NCBI GenBank assembly: GCA_002082245.2
Contig: NBTC02000002.1
Coordinates: 310,001 to 374,000, forward strand
Source of the DNA: Yersinia enterocolitica
GTDB lineage: Bacteria; Pseudomonadota; Gammaproteobacteria; Enterobacterales; Enterobacteriaceae
Direction: 5' to 3'
Length of the DNA stretch: 64,000 nucleotides
How positions within the stretch are numbered: the stretch's first letter is position 1; each line of letters opens with the position of its first letter. The translations under genes were made by a program, and so were the position numbers. Under the pieces are notes generated by a model. It was given only the letters and a program-made list of their open reading frames with translations. It ran no database searches and had not been told where the DNA came from. This document shows, one piece after another, positions 26,609-36,680 of the stretch.

Positions 26609-28270
26609 ATGTATCTTGAACGTGTTGATATTGTCGGTTTTCGCGGTATTAATCGTATTTCATTGAGCCTTGACGATAATACTGTGCTAATCGGTGAGAA
26701 CGCCTGGGGTAAATCCAGCTTATTAGATGCGCTCACGTTGCTGTTGTCTCCCGAACCTCAACTCTATCATTTTACCGTGCAGGATTTTTATTATCCGGCA
26801 GGGGACGAGACGGCTAAAGAGCGCCATTTACAGGTTATTTTTACCTTTTGTGAGAAAGACATTGGTCATTGGCACTCCCCACGTTACCGCCATTTAGCCC
26901 CATTATGGATAAAAAATGATGATGGTCTGCATCGTATTTATTATCGGGTCGAGGGGGAACTGGCTGATGATGGCACGGTGTGTACCTGGCGTACGTTCCT
27001 TGATTTAGAAGGCCAGCCACTGTCTTTGCACGATATTGAGAAGTTGGCACGTGGCGTTATTCGTATCCACCCGGTATTGCGATTGCGTGATGCGCGCTTT
27101 ATGCGCCGGCTCCGTAGCAGCACCGAAAACAGCCATGCACCTGATAAAGTGGCGTTGAACCAGCAATTGGATCAATTAAGCCGTGAGTTGGTCCGTAACC
27201 CACAGAAACTGACTAATTCAGAATTACGCCGGGGCTTGGAGGCGATGCGCCAACTGCTGGAACACTACTTTGCCGAGTCTGGATCGCAGTCCGCCGGTTT
27301 GCGTAATCACCGTTATCGGCCACAACCGGAACGTGAAGCTTGGCTGGCCCTCGACAATATAAACCGGATGGTGGCTGAGCCGAACAGCCGCAGTATGCGG
27401 TTGATACTTTTAGGGATGTTTTCAACGTTATTGCAGGCTAAAGGGCCATTGAGTCTCGATCCCCATTCTCGGCCCTTGCTACTGGTAGAAGACCCTGAAA
27501 CCCGCTTGCATCCGATAATGCTGTCCGTCGCCTGGGGGTTGCTCAGCCAGCTCCCTCTGCAACGGATTACCACGACAAATTCCGGTGAGTTAGTGTCATT
27601 AGTGCCGATAGAGAGCATTTGCCGATTGGTGCGCGAATCGGCAAAAGTCGCGACTTATCGTATTGGCTCTCGTGGCATGAGCCCTGAAGATAGCCGCCGT
27701 ATCGCTTTCCATATTCGTTTCAATCGGCCCTCAGCCCTGTTTGCTCGTTGCTGGCTGCTGGTGGAAGGTGAAACAGAGATCTGGTTACTCAATGAGTTTG
27801 CTCGCCAGTGTGGTTACCACTTTGAAGCTGAAGGGGTAAAAGTGATTGAGTTCGCTCAGAGTGGTTTGCGCCCGCTGCTTAAGTTTGCCAACCGGATGGG
27901 CATTCAATGGCATGTTCTGACTGATGGCGATGATGCCGGTAAAAAGTATGCCGCCACGGTGCGTAATATGGCGGACAATGGGCGCGATCATGAACGGGAT
28001 CGCCTGACCATATTGCCAGCACCAGATATGGAACACTTTTTATATCGCGCTGGCTTTGATGATGTCTATCATCGGATCTCAGCAATTCCTGCCAATGCCA
28101 AAATGCAGCCGCGTAGAGTGATTGAAAAGGCGATTCACCGTACCTCCAAGCCGGATCTGGCTATTGAGGTTGCCAGTCAGGCCAAAGAGAGGGGGGTAGA
28201 ATCTGTCCCCCTATTACTGAAAAAAATGTTCTCTCAAGTAGTTTGGCTGGCGCGTGGTCGAGCCGATTAG
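26609..28270 (+). CDS. ybjD: YbjD, OLD-family ATP-dependent nuclease-like protein
   Basis: This 553-residue protein has an ABC/SMC-like ATPase domain followed by a TOPRIM domain, the layout of OLD (overcoming lysogenization defect) proteins. The P-loop is IGENAWGKSS at residues 28-37. The Walker B region LLLVEDPETRLHPIMLSVAW is near 289-308. TOPRIM motifs are LLVEGETEIWLLNE near 383 (catalytic Glu) and LTDGDDAGKKYA near 437 (DxD). These residues look intact, so metal-dependent DNA cleavage is plausible, but the cellular role of YbjD is not established. Some OLD proteins act in phage defence. No partner gene (such as gajB) is adjacent. Confidence 0.9.
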   Translation: MYLERVDIVGFRGINRISLSLDDNTVLIGENAWGKSSLLDALTLLLSPEPQLYHFTVQDFYYPAGDETAKERHLQVIFTFCEKDIGHWHSPRYRHLAPLWIKNDDGLHRIYYRVEGELADDGTVCTWRTFLDLEGQPLSLHDIEKLARGVIRIHPVLRLRDARFMRRLRSSTENSHAPDKVALNQQLDQLSRELVRNPQKLTNSELRRGLEAMRQLLEHYFAESGSQSAGLRNHRYRPQPEREAWLALDNINRMVAEPNSRSMRLILLGMFSTLLQAKGPLSLDPHSRPLLLVEDPETRLHPIMLSVAWGLLSQLPLQRITTTNSGELVSLVPIESICRLVRESAKVATYRIGSRGMSPEDSRRIAFHIRFNRPSALFARCWLLVEGETEIWLLNEFARQCGYHFEAEGVKVIEFAQSGLRPLLKFANRMGIQWHVLTDGDDAGKKYAATVRNMADNGRDHERDRLTILPAPDMEHFLYRAGFDDVYHRISAIPANAKMQPRRVIEKAIHRTSKPDLAIEVASQAKERGVESVPLLLKKMFSQVVWLARGRAD

Positions 28271-28292
28271 CACCAGATCACTTCAACACGGG

Positions 28293-29252
28293 TCACGCCA
28301 CGTCGTGAGTAAAATGCGTGGCTAACGCCCCCTCAAGTTGTGCAAGTAACTCATAGCGGCGGCGATATTCTGCCCGTTTTTTGCTAGCAATATCTTCAAT
28401 CGGTTTACGCGCGATTTTGGTCGGTAAATTGAAATGGCCTTCTGTGCACGCTACTCCGCCAACAGACAACCAAAAACTGTCATAGTCAGCATGCAATTTC
28501 TCTTTTTTCTTGGCCCGATAGCGCCAGTTTTGATAAATGTGCGTTTCATTCCCCACGGCTTTAATTTGTGTTATTCCCATTAACTCTGCCAGACAGCATG
28601 CGGCTTCCAATACCAAACGTTTAGGGAATAAACCATGACAAGCTTTAGTGCTGGTGTGAATTGCGCTGTGTGGTGTTCCATTATCGGCACCTTGTAACCC
28701 ACCAATAAACAATGTTTTTTGCTGTTGATAGTAAAATAGGCTGAAAGTCAGCACCGCCAGCGTTTGCTGTTGCTCATTTGCCAGCATCAGCGTAATTTCT
28801 CCTTCCTTATTGAGTTTTGGAATAACACCCAAATAAAGAGAATACTTTTCCTCATTCTTGCCAATTAATTCAGCCAGTTTATAGGGCGAAGTATGCAAGT
28901 AGTTGCGACGTAATGCTGCAGGCATACATTGGTTTACCAAGAGGAAATGATCCTGTAGCACCCCCAGTTTTTGGCGATTATTGAACGTGTTAGTCAGATA
29001 AGGACGATGCAACTTACAAGGCAAATCGGGTTGTGCGCGCAGTATACTGTTTAGTAACGGTTGTTTTACCAGTACACCCAATAAACGAAAGGTCAGTTTT
29101 GGGCTGATAAGGGTCCGGGCGATAAATTTAAGCCGAAACTGCAATTTTTGCCATGAGCCACCCAGAGCCTGACTACCTTTGAATAGCAATGTAATTAACC
29201 CCCAACGGTTAATATTGTTGGGGATTGATGCTGTGTTATTGATGTTATGCAT
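28293..29252 (-). CDS. ybjX: YbjX, VirK/YbjX family protein (DUF535)
   Basis: A 319-residue protein of the DUF535 family, which includes Salmonella/Shigella VirK. Family blocks are YKLAELIGKNEEKYSLYLGV near 125-145, LFIGGLQGADNG near 190 and FPKRLVLEAACCLAELMG near 220. Members are linked to resistance to cationic antimicrobial peptides and to PhoPQ control. The biochemical function is unknown and no membrane segment is seen. The gene is divergent from macAB. A PhoP-type box lies 43 bp before the start. Confidence 0.87.
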   Translation of the reverse strand: MHNINNTASIPNNINRWGLITLLFKGSQALGGSWQKLQFRLKFIARTLISPKLTFRLLGVLVKQPLLNSILRAQPDLPCKLHRPYLTNTFNNRQKLGVLQDHFLLVNQCMPAALRRNYLHTSPYKLAELIGKNEEKYSLYLGVIPKLNKEGEITLMLANEQQQTLAVLTFSLFYYQQQKTLFIGGLQGADNGTPHSAIHTSTKACHGLFPKRLVLEAACCLAELMGITQIKAVGNETHIYQNWRYRAKKKEKLHADYDSFWLSVGGVACTEGHFNLPTKIARKPIEDIASKKRAEYRRRYELLAQLEGALATHFTHDVA

Positions 29253-29294
29253 GATTAAATCCGTAATATCGCTGTGTTTCTGGCGCTATTCAAA

Positions 29295-29311
29295 CAAACG
29301 GGAACTAAACA
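29295..29311 (-). promoter_or_regulatory. PhoP-type box upstream of ybjX
   Basis: On the reverse strand TGTTTA-GTTCC-CGTTTG fits the PhoP direct repeat (T/G)GTTTA-N5-(T/G)GTTTA with two mismatches in the second half. It points toward ybjX, a PhoP-regulated gene in other enterobacteria. A good -10 box at the standard spacing is not obvious. Confidence 0.5.
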
Positions 29312-29436
29312 GAGGCTCAATGCATCTTAGATTTCGCCTATAGCACGGTTGTATTGATATTTGGTTTAGTTAAATGAGAATTTCTGATGCTATTTTCAGC
29401 AGATTGAAAAATTGACGAATAGGGAAGGTAATTGAT

Positions 29437-30552
29437 TTGATTCAGTTCAGTCGCAGTCAGCGCCGATGGCTTACCATAATTGCCGTGTTAATTATCGGGG
29501 GTTTTTTCCTCATCAGACATCTGACGGCCCCAGCCCCGGTGCAATACCAAACAGTAAAAGTTGCCAATCGTGACTTGCAACAGAATGTTCTGGCAACCGG
29601 CAAACTCGATGCGGTACGTAAAGTTGATGTGGGTGCACAGGTCAGTGGCCAGTTGGAAAAACTGTATGTGGAGATTGGCGATCAAGTTAAGCAAGGACAA
29701 TTGCTGGCGATGATCGACCCGCAACAGGCACAGAACCAAATTAAAGAAGTAGAGGCGACATTACAGGATTTGAATGCTCAGTTGGCACAGGCGAAGGCTG
29801 AAATGCAACTGGCCGCGGTCACCCTGCGCCGCCAACAGGATTTGGCAAAATTACAGGTGGTATCACGCCAAGACTTGGATCAGGCCAGTACCACGCTGGC
29901 AGTGAAAAAAGCGCAGGTAGAGACGATTAATGCGCAAATTAATAAAACTAAAGCCAGTTTGGATACAGCCAATATTAATCTCGATTACACCAAAATTTCT
30001 GCGCCAATGGATGGCGATGTGGTGCAAATCACCACCTTGCAGGGGCAAACAGTGATCGCCGCTCAGCAAGCGCCTAATATTCTGACGTTGGCGGATATGA
30101 GCACTATGTTGGTGAATGCGCAGGTATCCGAAGCGGATGTCATTCATCTTAAACCGGGGATGAAAGCTTCATTTACCGTGCTGGGTGATCCTGGGAAACA
30201 CTTTGATGGGGTGTTAAAAGATATTCAACCAACACCAGAAAAAGTAAATGATGCCATTTTCTACTCGGCACGTTTTGAGGTGCCGAATCCAGATCGCTTA
30301 TTGCGCCTGCAAATGACTGCGCAGGTTTCAATTCAACTTGCCAATGTAAAACAGGCAATGGTTATTCCGTTATCGGCCTTGGGTGATGAGTTAGGGACTA
30401 ACCGTTATCAGGTCGCGGTGCTGAAAGACGGTAAAGAAGAGAAACGTGAAGTGACGATTGGTATCCGTAATAACGTTGATGCACAGGTGATTTCTGGTTT
30501 GAATATCGGTGATGAGGTCATCGTTAGCCGCGGTGGCACGGAGGAGACGTAA
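29437..30552 (+). CDS. macA: Macrolide/peptide efflux periplasmic adaptor MacA
   Basis: This 371-residue membrane fusion protein connects the ABC exporter MacB with an outer-membrane channel such as TolC. One N-terminal transmembrane helix (about 11-28) is followed by a lipoyl/barrel-sandwich half ([24 protein letters not shown]), a long coiled-coil hairpin rich in Gln, Ala and Lys (about 100-180), the second lipoyl half ([18 protein letters not shown]) and a C-terminal beta-barrel. The start is TTG at 29437 with GGGAAGG before it, chosen by alignment to the E. coli start. The stop overlaps the macB ATG by one base. Confidence 0.94.
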   Translation: MIQFSRSQRRWLTIIAVLIIGGFFLIRHLTAPAPVQYQTVKVANRDLQQNVLATGKLDAVRKVDVGAQVSGQLEKLYVEIGDQVKQGQLLAMIDPQQAQNQIKEVEATLQDLNAQLAQAKAEMQLAAVTLRRQQDLAKLQVVSRQDLDQASTTLAVKKAQVETINAQINKTKASLDTANINLDYTKISAPMDGDVVQITTLQGQTVIAAQQAPNILTLADMSTMLVNAQVSEADVIHLKPGMKASFTVLGDPGKHFDGVLKDIQPTPEKVNDAIFYSARFEVPNPDRLLRLQMTAQVSIQLANVKQAMVIPLSALGDELGTNRYQVAVLKDGKEEKREVTIGIRNNVDAQVISGLNIGDEVIVSRGGTEET

Positions 30553-32501
30553 TGACGGCATTGCTTGAGTTAAAAGGCATCCGTCGTAGCTATCAGTCCG
30601 GTGAAGAGACCGTGGATGTATTGCAGGATGTCTCACTGACAATTAATGCCGGTGAGTTAGTAGCAATTATCGGCGCTTCCGGTTCGGGTAAATCGACGCT
30701 GATGAACATTCTGGGTTGTCTGGATAAGCCTAGTGCTGGTGTTTACCGCGTCGCAGGGCAGGATGTGGCGGTATTGGATAATGATGCACTCGCGGCTCTG
30801 CGCCGTGAGCACTTTGGCTTTATTTTCCAGCGTTATCATTTGCTGCCGCATCTCAGTGCTGCCCACAATGTCGAAGTACCGGCGGTCTATGCCGGTTTGG
30901 GTAAAAATGAACGCCGCGAGCGGGCCAATATGTTACTCACCCGTCTGGGGCTGGGCGACCGTGTCGGGTACCAACCCAACCAGCTATCTGGTGGGCAGCA
31001 GCAGCGTGTCAGTATCGCCCGTGCTCTGATGAATGGTGGGCAGGTGATTTTGGCTGATGAGCCAACCGGTGCACTGGATAGTCATTCCAGCGTTGAAGTT
31101 ATGGCTATTCTGAAACAGCTACAGCAGCAGGGGCACACGGTTATTATTGTGACTCATGACCCTACTGTTGCGGCTCAAGCTGAGCGGGTTATCGAAATAA
31201 AAGATGGCCGCATTATGGCGGATTCAGGCTCGAAAACGGTGCAAGCAGTGGCCGCTTCTGAGGCAATTAGTCTGACGCCACCCGCTCCATCATGGCAGCA
31301 ACTGGCGGGTCGTTTCCGCGAGGCTTTATTAATGGCCTGGCGTGCTATGTCGGCCAATAAAATGCGCACGGCCTTGACCATGTTGGGCATCATTATCGGT
31401 ATTGCCTCTGTTGTCTCTATCTTGGTAGTTGGGGATGCGGCCAAACAACTCGTTCTTGCTGATATCCGGGCTATTGGCACCAATACTATTGATGTTTATC
31501 CCGGCAAAGATTTCGGTGATGACGACCCCAGTACCCGGCAGGCATTGGTTTATGACGACATGGCAGCACTGAAAGCACAGTCCTACGTCAGTGCTGTATC
31601 CCCGACCATCGCAGGCAGTATGCGGCTCCGCTATGGCAATATTGATGTTGCCGCCAGCGTATCGGGGGTCAGTGAACAGTATTTCCGTGTATATGGTATG
31701 AAACTCGAACAGGGAACGGCCATTACCCGTGAGCAGGTTGAACGCCAGTCGCAAGTTGCTGTTATTGACCGTAATACCCAGCGCCGCTTGTTCCCGCATA
31801 TGAAAGACGTCGTAGGGCAGGTCATATTGGTGGGGAATATGCCTGCCACCGTGGTTGGGGTGGTAGAAGAAAAGCAATCTATGTTTGGTAGCAGTAAAGC
31901 GCTGCGAATATGGGTACCTTACAGCACCATGGCGAGCCGTCTGATGGGGCGTGCCTACTTTGATTCGATAACTATCCGCATTAAAGAGGGGTATAGCAGC
32001 AAAGAAGCTGAGCAGCAGCTAGTGCGGTTGTTGACGATGCGCCACGGCAAGAAAGACATATTCACCTATAACATGGATAGTTTGTTGCAAACGGCGGAAA
32101 AAACTACCCGTACCATGCAATTGTTCCTGACACTGGTGGCAGTAATTTCATTAGTGGTGGGGGGAATTGGGGTGATGAATATTATGCTGGTTTCGGTGAC
32201 CGAACGCACTCGAGAGATTGGTATTCGCATGGCTGTAGGGGCGAGATCCAGTGATGTTATGCAGCAATTCCTAATTGAAGCGATTCTGGTTTGCCTGGTC
32301 GGTGGAGCTCTGGGTATCACGCTATCCTTTGCCATCGGTCTGGTTGTAGAGATGTTTCTGCCTAACTGGCAGATAGCTTTCCCGCCGGTTGCATTGTTCA
32401 GCGCATTTTTGTGCTCTACAGTGATAGGTGTTGTGTTTGGTTATCTACCGGCCCGCAGTGCTGCTCGACTAAACCCGATTGATGCATTAGCTCGAGAATA
32501 A
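30552..32501 (+). CDS. macB: Macrolide/peptide export ATPase-permease MacB
   Basis: This 649-residue ABC exporter works with MacA and TolC to move macrolides, enterotoxin or peptides from the periplasm to the outside. The N-terminal ATPase has Walker A GASGSGKST at about 41-49, the LSGGQQQR signature near 142 and Walker B VILADEPTGALD. A transmembrane helix near residue 275 leads into a large periplasmic domain (about 300-520), and three C-terminal helices complete the FtsX-like permease. Length agrees with the family (about 648). It is co-transcribed with macA. Confidence 0.95.
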   Translation: MTALLELKGIRRSYQSGEETVDVLQDVSLTINAGELVAIIGASGSGKSTLMNILGCLDKPSAGVYRVAGQDVAVLDNDALAALRREHFGFIFQRYHLLPHLSAAHNVEVPAVYAGLGKNERRERANMLLTRLGLGDRVGYQPNQLSGGQQQRVSIARALMNGGQVILADEPTGALDSHSSVEVMAILKQLQQQGHTVIIVTHDPTVAAQAERVIEIKDGRIMADSGSKTVQAVAASEAISLTPPAPSWQQLAGRFREALLMAWRAMSANKMRTALTMLGIIIGIASVVSILVVGDAAKQLVLADIRAIGTNTIDVYPGKDFGDDDPSTRQALVYDDMAALKAQSYVSAVSPTIAGSMRLRYGNIDVAASVSGVSEQYFRVYGMKLEQGTAITREQVERQSQVAVIDRNTQRRLFPHMKDVVGQVILVGNMPATVVGVVEEKQSMFGSSKALRIWVPYSTMASRLMGRAYFDSITIRIKEGYSSKEAEQQLVRLLTMRHGKKDIFTYNMDSLLQTAEKTTRTMQLFLTLVAVISLVVGGIGVMNIMLVSVTERTREIGIRMAVGARSSDVMQQFLIEAILVCLVGGALGITLSFAIGLVVEMFLPNWQIAFPPVALFSAFLCSTVIGVVFGYLPARSAARLNPIDALARE

Positions 32502-32590
32502 ATTGGCTCGAGAATAAATTAGCTGGTGAATAGATCAGTCAAAGGATTGAACTTGGTTCATATGGCCGCATATTAGAAGTATGAGAAATA

Positions 32591-32620
32591 AAAATGCCAG
32601 TCATCGTTGGCTGGCATTTT
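32591..32620. terminator. Bidirectional terminator between macB and cspD
   Basis: AAAATGCCAG and CTGGCATTTT form a perfect 10-bp stem with a 10-base loop. The reverse-strand side continues with TTTTTATTT, so it is strongest for cspD. It also lies 90 bp after macB. Confidence 0.7.
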
Positions 32621-32720
32621 GAAACGCAATCGATGTTAGTAGCAACACGCCGCCCGGGAAATACCGTTGGCACCAGACTGTTTCGCTGATGGGCAGGTGC
32701 AGGCGAGTGAATGCGTGGTG

Positions 32721-32978
32721 TCAGGCCATTGCAGCGAGCTCCTGCGGTATGGCTTCTTGCAATAGGACCTCTAACCCGAGTGGAACTATCAGGCTGGCAT
32801 GGTTTCCTTTTGGTCCCTGATGGACATCAAAGTTAACCATCTGACCGGCTTTTAATGTGCGGTAGCCATCCATCTGAATAGTTGAATAGTGAGCGAAGAT
32901 ATCTTCGCCGCCGCCCTCAGGGCAAATAAAGCCAAAACCTTTGGCATTGTTGAACCATTTAACAGTACCCGTCTCCAT
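32721..32978 (-). CDS. cspD: Cold-shock-like protein CspD
   Basis: An 85-residue single cold-shock domain protein. RNA-binding motifs RNP1 (KGFGFI, residues 13-18) and RNP2 (DIFAHY, 26-31) are present. The tail after residue 70 is longer than in CspA, as in other CspD proteins. E. coli CspD is not cold-induced. It accumulates in stationary phase, binds single-stranded DNA and inhibits replication, and is toxic in excess. Divergent from clpS as in E. coli. Confidence 0.92.
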   Translation of the reverse strand: METGTVKWFNNAKGFGFICPEGGGEDIFAHYSTIQMDGYRTLKAGQMVNFDVHQGPKGNHASLIVPLGLEVLLQEAIPQELAAMA

Positions 32979-33337
32979 ACTTCTACGTTCCTCGCAAGGC
33001 TATTCTAGTTTGAGATGAGGTAATAACTGGTTAAAGTGAGCGCGAATTGGTTAAAACTCCAACAGCTCACGAAAATACACTCTAGTGGAAATGGCCTTAA
33101 CGTCAAGGGGAGGGCTTTTGTCTGACCAAGGCAGTTATTCAAAGTTTGATGTAGCTAACGCTATTGTGTTTATCTGGTTACAATTTAATCACTTTTAACG
33201 CAAAAAAACCGACTTCTTTCTCTGGCGGCGTTATGGCATAAGTGATGTTAAAATAATAATAGATATCTGCATGAAATGGTCTTATAACCGGAGTGAGGTA
33301 TTGCTCCTGTATGGTTCTGTGAAACGATGGGCAGGCA
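32979..33337. other. Divergent promoter region cspD-clpS
   Basis: 359 bp without a gene, holding the start regions of cspD and clpS. AT-rich tracts near 33190 and 33250-33275 are likely promoter DNA. No specific operator could be recognised. Confidence 0.35.
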
Positions 33338-33658
33338 ATGGGTAACAACAACGATTGGCTAAATTTTGAACATCTAGTCAAAGATAAACAGAAAGAGGCG
33401 CTCAAACCGCCGTCTATGTATAAAGTTATACTTAACAACGACGATTACACACCGATGGAATTTGTGATTGACGTTCTGCAAAAGTTCTTTTCTTATGATA
33501 TTGAACGTGCAACACAACTGATGCTCAATGTGCATTATCAAGGAAAGGCGATTTGCGGTGTTTTTACTGCTGAAGTTGCAGAGACGAAAGTCGCACATGT
33601 AAATCAATACGCCAGGGAGAACGAGCATCCATTGCTTTGTACGCTGGAAAAAGCCTGA
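33338..33658 (+). CDS. clpS: ClpAP adaptor ClpS
   Basis: This 106-residue adaptor recognises N-degron substrates (Leu, Phe, Tyr, Trp at the N-terminus) and hands them to ClpAP. After a flexible N-terminus come the family blocks [20 protein letters not shown] (residues 28-47), in which Asn-Asp-Asp contact the substrate amino group, and [15 protein letters not shown], with the pocket histidine near residue 68. It is 25 bp upstream of clpA. Aat, which adds Leu/Phe to protein N-termini to create ClpS substrates, is encoded nearby at 36681. Confidence 0.96.
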   Translation: MGNNNDWLNFEHLVKDKQKEALKPPSMYKVILNNDDYTPMEFVIDVLQKFFSYDIERATQLMLNVHYQGKAICGVFTAEVAETKVAHVNQYARENEHPLLCTLEKA

Positions 33659-33683
33659 TTAAGGCAATTATTGGGAGGTGCCT

Positions 33684-35960
33684 ATGCTCAATCAAGAACT
33701 TGAACTCAGTCTCAATATGGCTTTCGCCAGAGCGCGTGAGCACAGACACGAGTTTATGACCGTGGAGCACCTATTGCTGGCATTGCTAAGCAATCCGGCT
33801 GCGCGGGAAGCGCTGGAGGCGTGTACGGTTGATCTGGTAGCGTTACGCCAGGAGCTGGAAGCGTTTATCGAACAAACCACACCAACATTACCTGTTAGCG
33901 AAGAAGAGCGTGACACCCAGCCTACGCTCAGTTTCCAGCGCGTGTTACAACGTGCAGTTTTCCACGTCCAGTCCTCTGGGCGCAATGAAGTCTCGGGTGC
34001 CAACGTGTTGGTCGCCATCTTCAGTGAACAAGAGTCTCAGGCGGCCTACCTGCTGCGTAAGCATGATGTCAGCCGTCTGGATGTAGTGAACTTTATTTCC
34101 CACGGCGCTCGTAAGGACGAACCGGGTCAAGCACCGAATGCAGAAAACCCGGTAAATGAAGAGCAGGCAGGAGGGGAAGACCGTATGGAAAACTTCACCA
34201 CCAATCTGAATCAACTGGCTCGGGTGGGGGGCATTGACCCACTTATCGGTCGCGACAAAGAGCTGGAACGGACTATTCAGGTATTGTGCCGTCGGCGTAA
34301 AAACAACCCGCTGTTGGTCGGAGAGTCCGGTGTCGGTAAAACGGCTATCGCAGAAGGCCTGGCCTGGCGTATCGTGCAGGGCGATGTTCCTGAAGTGATG
34401 TCGGAATGCACTCTGTACTCACTGGATATCGGTTCACTGCTGGCCGGAACCAAATACCGTGGTGACTTTGAAAAGCGTTTCAAAGCGCTGCTGAAACAGT
34501 TAGAAAATGACAAAGATAGCATCCTGTTTATCGATGAAATTCATACTATTATCGGCGCAGGTGCTGCCTCCGGTGGGCAAGTGGATGCAGCTAACCTGAT
34601 TAAACCACTGCTTTCTAGTGGCAAGATCCGGGTCATTGGCTCTACCACTTATCAGGAATTCAGCAATATCTTTGAAAAGGATCGTGCACTGGCACGGCGT
34701 TTCCAGAAAATTGATATTACTGAGCCGACACCGGAAGAGACCGTTCAGATTATTAACGGCCTGAAACCGAAATATGAAGCACATCATGATGTGCGTTATA
34801 CCGCGAAAGCGATACGCGCAGCGGTGGAGTTGTCGGTTAAGTATATTAATGACCGCCATTTACCGGATAAAGCCATTGATGTGATTGACGAGGCTGGTGC
34901 TCGTAGCCGCCTGATGCCACTTAACAAACGTAAGAAAACTGTCAATGTGTCGGATATTGAATCCGTGGTGGCTCGTATCGCCCGTATTCCTGAGAAGACC
35001 GTCTCTGCCAGTGATCGCGATGTGCTGAGAAATCTGAGTGATCGGCTGAATATGTTGGTATTCGGTCAGGATAAAGCCATTGATGCGCTATCTGAGGCGA
35101 TCAAAATGAGCCGCGCAGGATTAGGGCACGAGCATAAGCCGGTCGGATCGTTCCTGTTTGCTGGCCCAACAGGGGTTGGTAAAACAGAAGTTACGGTGCA
35201 ATTGGCCAAAGCACTGGATATCGAACTGCTGCGTTTTGATATGTCTGAATATATGGAGCGCCATACTGTCAGCCGCCTGATTGGTGCGCCTCCGGGTTAT
35301 GTAGGTTACGATCAAGGTGGTCTGTTGACCGATGCGGTTATCAAACATCCTCATGCAGTTCTGCTGCTGGATGAAATTGAAAAGGCCCATCCAGATGTGT
35401 TTAACCTGTTACTACAGGTGATGGATAACGGCACTCTGACGGATAACAATGGGCGTAAAGCTGATTTCCGTAACGTCATTCTGGTGATGACCACCAATGC
35501 TGGTGTGCGTGAAACGCAACGGACCTCAATTGGTTTTAAACAGCAAGATAACAGCACTGACGCACTGGAAGAGATCAAAAAAGTGTTTACCCCGGAATTC
35601 CGAAACCGGTTGGATAACATTATTTGGTTCAACCACTTGTCACCTACTGTTATTCAGCAGGTGGTCGATAAATTTATTGTTGAGTTGCAGGCGCAATTAG
35701 ATGCTAAAGGCGTGTCGCTGGAAGTCAGTGAAGAAGCCCGTAATTGGTTATCTGATAAAGGCTATGACAAAGCGATGGGTGCACGACCAATGGCGCGGGT
35801 GATTCAGGAGAATCTGAAGAAACCGCTGGCAAACGAGCTGTTGTTTGGTTCTCTGGTTGATGGTGGCTCGGTCACTGTTGGGCTGGATAAAGAAAAACAA
35901 CAACTGGCTTATGAGTTTCAGAGTGCGCAAAAACGCAAAACTGAAGGTGCCGTTCATTAA
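33684..35960 (+). CDS. clpA: ClpAP protease ATPase subunit ClpA
   Basis: This 758-residue AAA+ unfoldase feeds proteins into the ClpP chamber. The N domain (1-145) binds ClpS. The first ATPase module has Walker A GESGVGKT near 214 and Walker B SILFIDEIHT. The second has GPTGVGKT near 495 and AVLLLDEIEKAHPD. The IGLxxQ-type ClpP-binding loop region reads IGFKQQ near residue 616. The ATG at 33684 with GGGAGG before it gives the E. coli start MLNQELELSLN; an in-frame GTG two codons upstream was rejected. Confidence 0.97.
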   Translation: MLNQELELSLNMAFARAREHRHEFMTVEHLLLALLSNPAAREALEACTVDLVALRQELEAFIEQTTPTLPVSEEERDTQPTLSFQRVLQRAVFHVQSSGRNEVSGANVLVAIFSEQESQAAYLLRKHDVSRLDVVNFISHGARKDEPGQAPNAENPVNEEQAGGEDRMENFTTNLNQLARVGGIDPLIGRDKELERTIQVLCRRRKNNPLLVGESGVGKTAIAEGLAWRIVQGDVPEVMSECTLYSLDIGSLLAGTKYRGDFEKRFKALLKQLENDKDSILFIDEIHTIIGAGAASGGQVDAANLIKPLLSSGKIRVIGSTTYQEFSNIFEKDRALARRFQKIDITEPTPEETVQIINGLKPKYEAHHDVRYTAKAIRAAVELSVKYINDRHLPDKAIDVIDEAGARSRLMPLNKRKKTVNVSDIESVVARIARIPEKTVSASDRDVLRNLSDRLNMLVFGQDKAIDALSEAIKMSRAGLGHEHKPVGSFLFAGPTGVGKTEVTVQLAKALDIELLRFDMSEYMERHTVSRLIGAPPGYVGYDQGGLLTDAVIKHPHAVLLLDEIEKAHPDVFNLLLQVMDNGTLTDNNGRKADFRNVILVMTTNAGVRETQRTSIGFKQQDNSTDALEEIKKVFTPEFRNRLDNIIWFNHLSPTVIQQVVDKFIVELQAQLDAKGVSLEVSEEARNWLSDKGYDKAMGARPMARVIQENLKKPLANELLFGSLVDGGSVTVGLDKEKQQLAYEFQSAQKRKTEGAVH

Positions 35961-36086
35961 ATGTAAGATGTCCGAAATAAGTGGCGTTGCAGTCGATGGC
36001 AAATGAAAGATTCCCGATGAGTGAGTATTGAGTGATTCGGGGGATATCGGCGTTACACGACTACTGCGTCAAGTATACCGGGCAAT

Positions 36087-36125
36087 AAAAAAGGGCGATA
36101 AGCTATAAACTTATCGCCCTTTTTG
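36087..36125 (+). terminator. Rho-independent terminator of clpA
   Basis: GGGCGATAAG-CTATAAA-CTTATCGCCC, a 10-bp perfect stem (36093-36119), is followed by six T with an A-run on the other side. It can work in both directions. Confidence 0.85.
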
Positions 36126-36191
36126 TTTTCCACGATTAGTGACTTTTGCATTTTGCTGTTTATTTCACGATGAATAAACCTACTCAATCGA

Positions 36192-36236
36192 TAAAAAAGA
36201 AAACGCAAAACGCCCTTGCCATAAATGGGAAGGGCG
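36192..36236 (-). terminator. Rho-independent terminator of infA
   Basis: On the reverse strand CGCCCTT pairs with AAGGGCG, with an inner CCAT/ATGG stem. T-rich TTTTGCGTTTTCTTTTTT follows. Confidence 0.75.
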
Positions 36237-36295
36237 CCGGAGGGGGACTACATCCTCAGAGCTCGCCAGTCTTAAACTGGCGACAGATTAGCCGA

Positions 36296-36529
<234 letters not shown>

Positions 36530-36680
36530 TTACTACCTTAGTTTTTAACCGGCAAGATAATGCCGAAAAACCCACATTATGTAAAGAAGTGTTGGCGGTC
36601 ATCGCACCATTTCAGCAAAATTAGTCTGCCGGTAAGAGGGGATAAAGCCTAATGTGGGGTACTTTCTCAACGGTTGATCT

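Larger units (their letters stand above)
35961..36295. other. Convergent intergenic region clpA-infA
   Basis: 335 bp between convergent genes. It holds the clpA terminator (36087-36125), the infA terminator (36192-36236) and a further 8-bp stem, TCGCCAGT/ACTGGCGA, at 36263-36283 right after infA. No tRNA or gene was found. Confidence 0.5.

Noticed and set aside
29358..29376. PhoP-like GGTTTA upstream of macA on the forward strand
   Set aside because: Only one half-site fits; the second repeat is missing.
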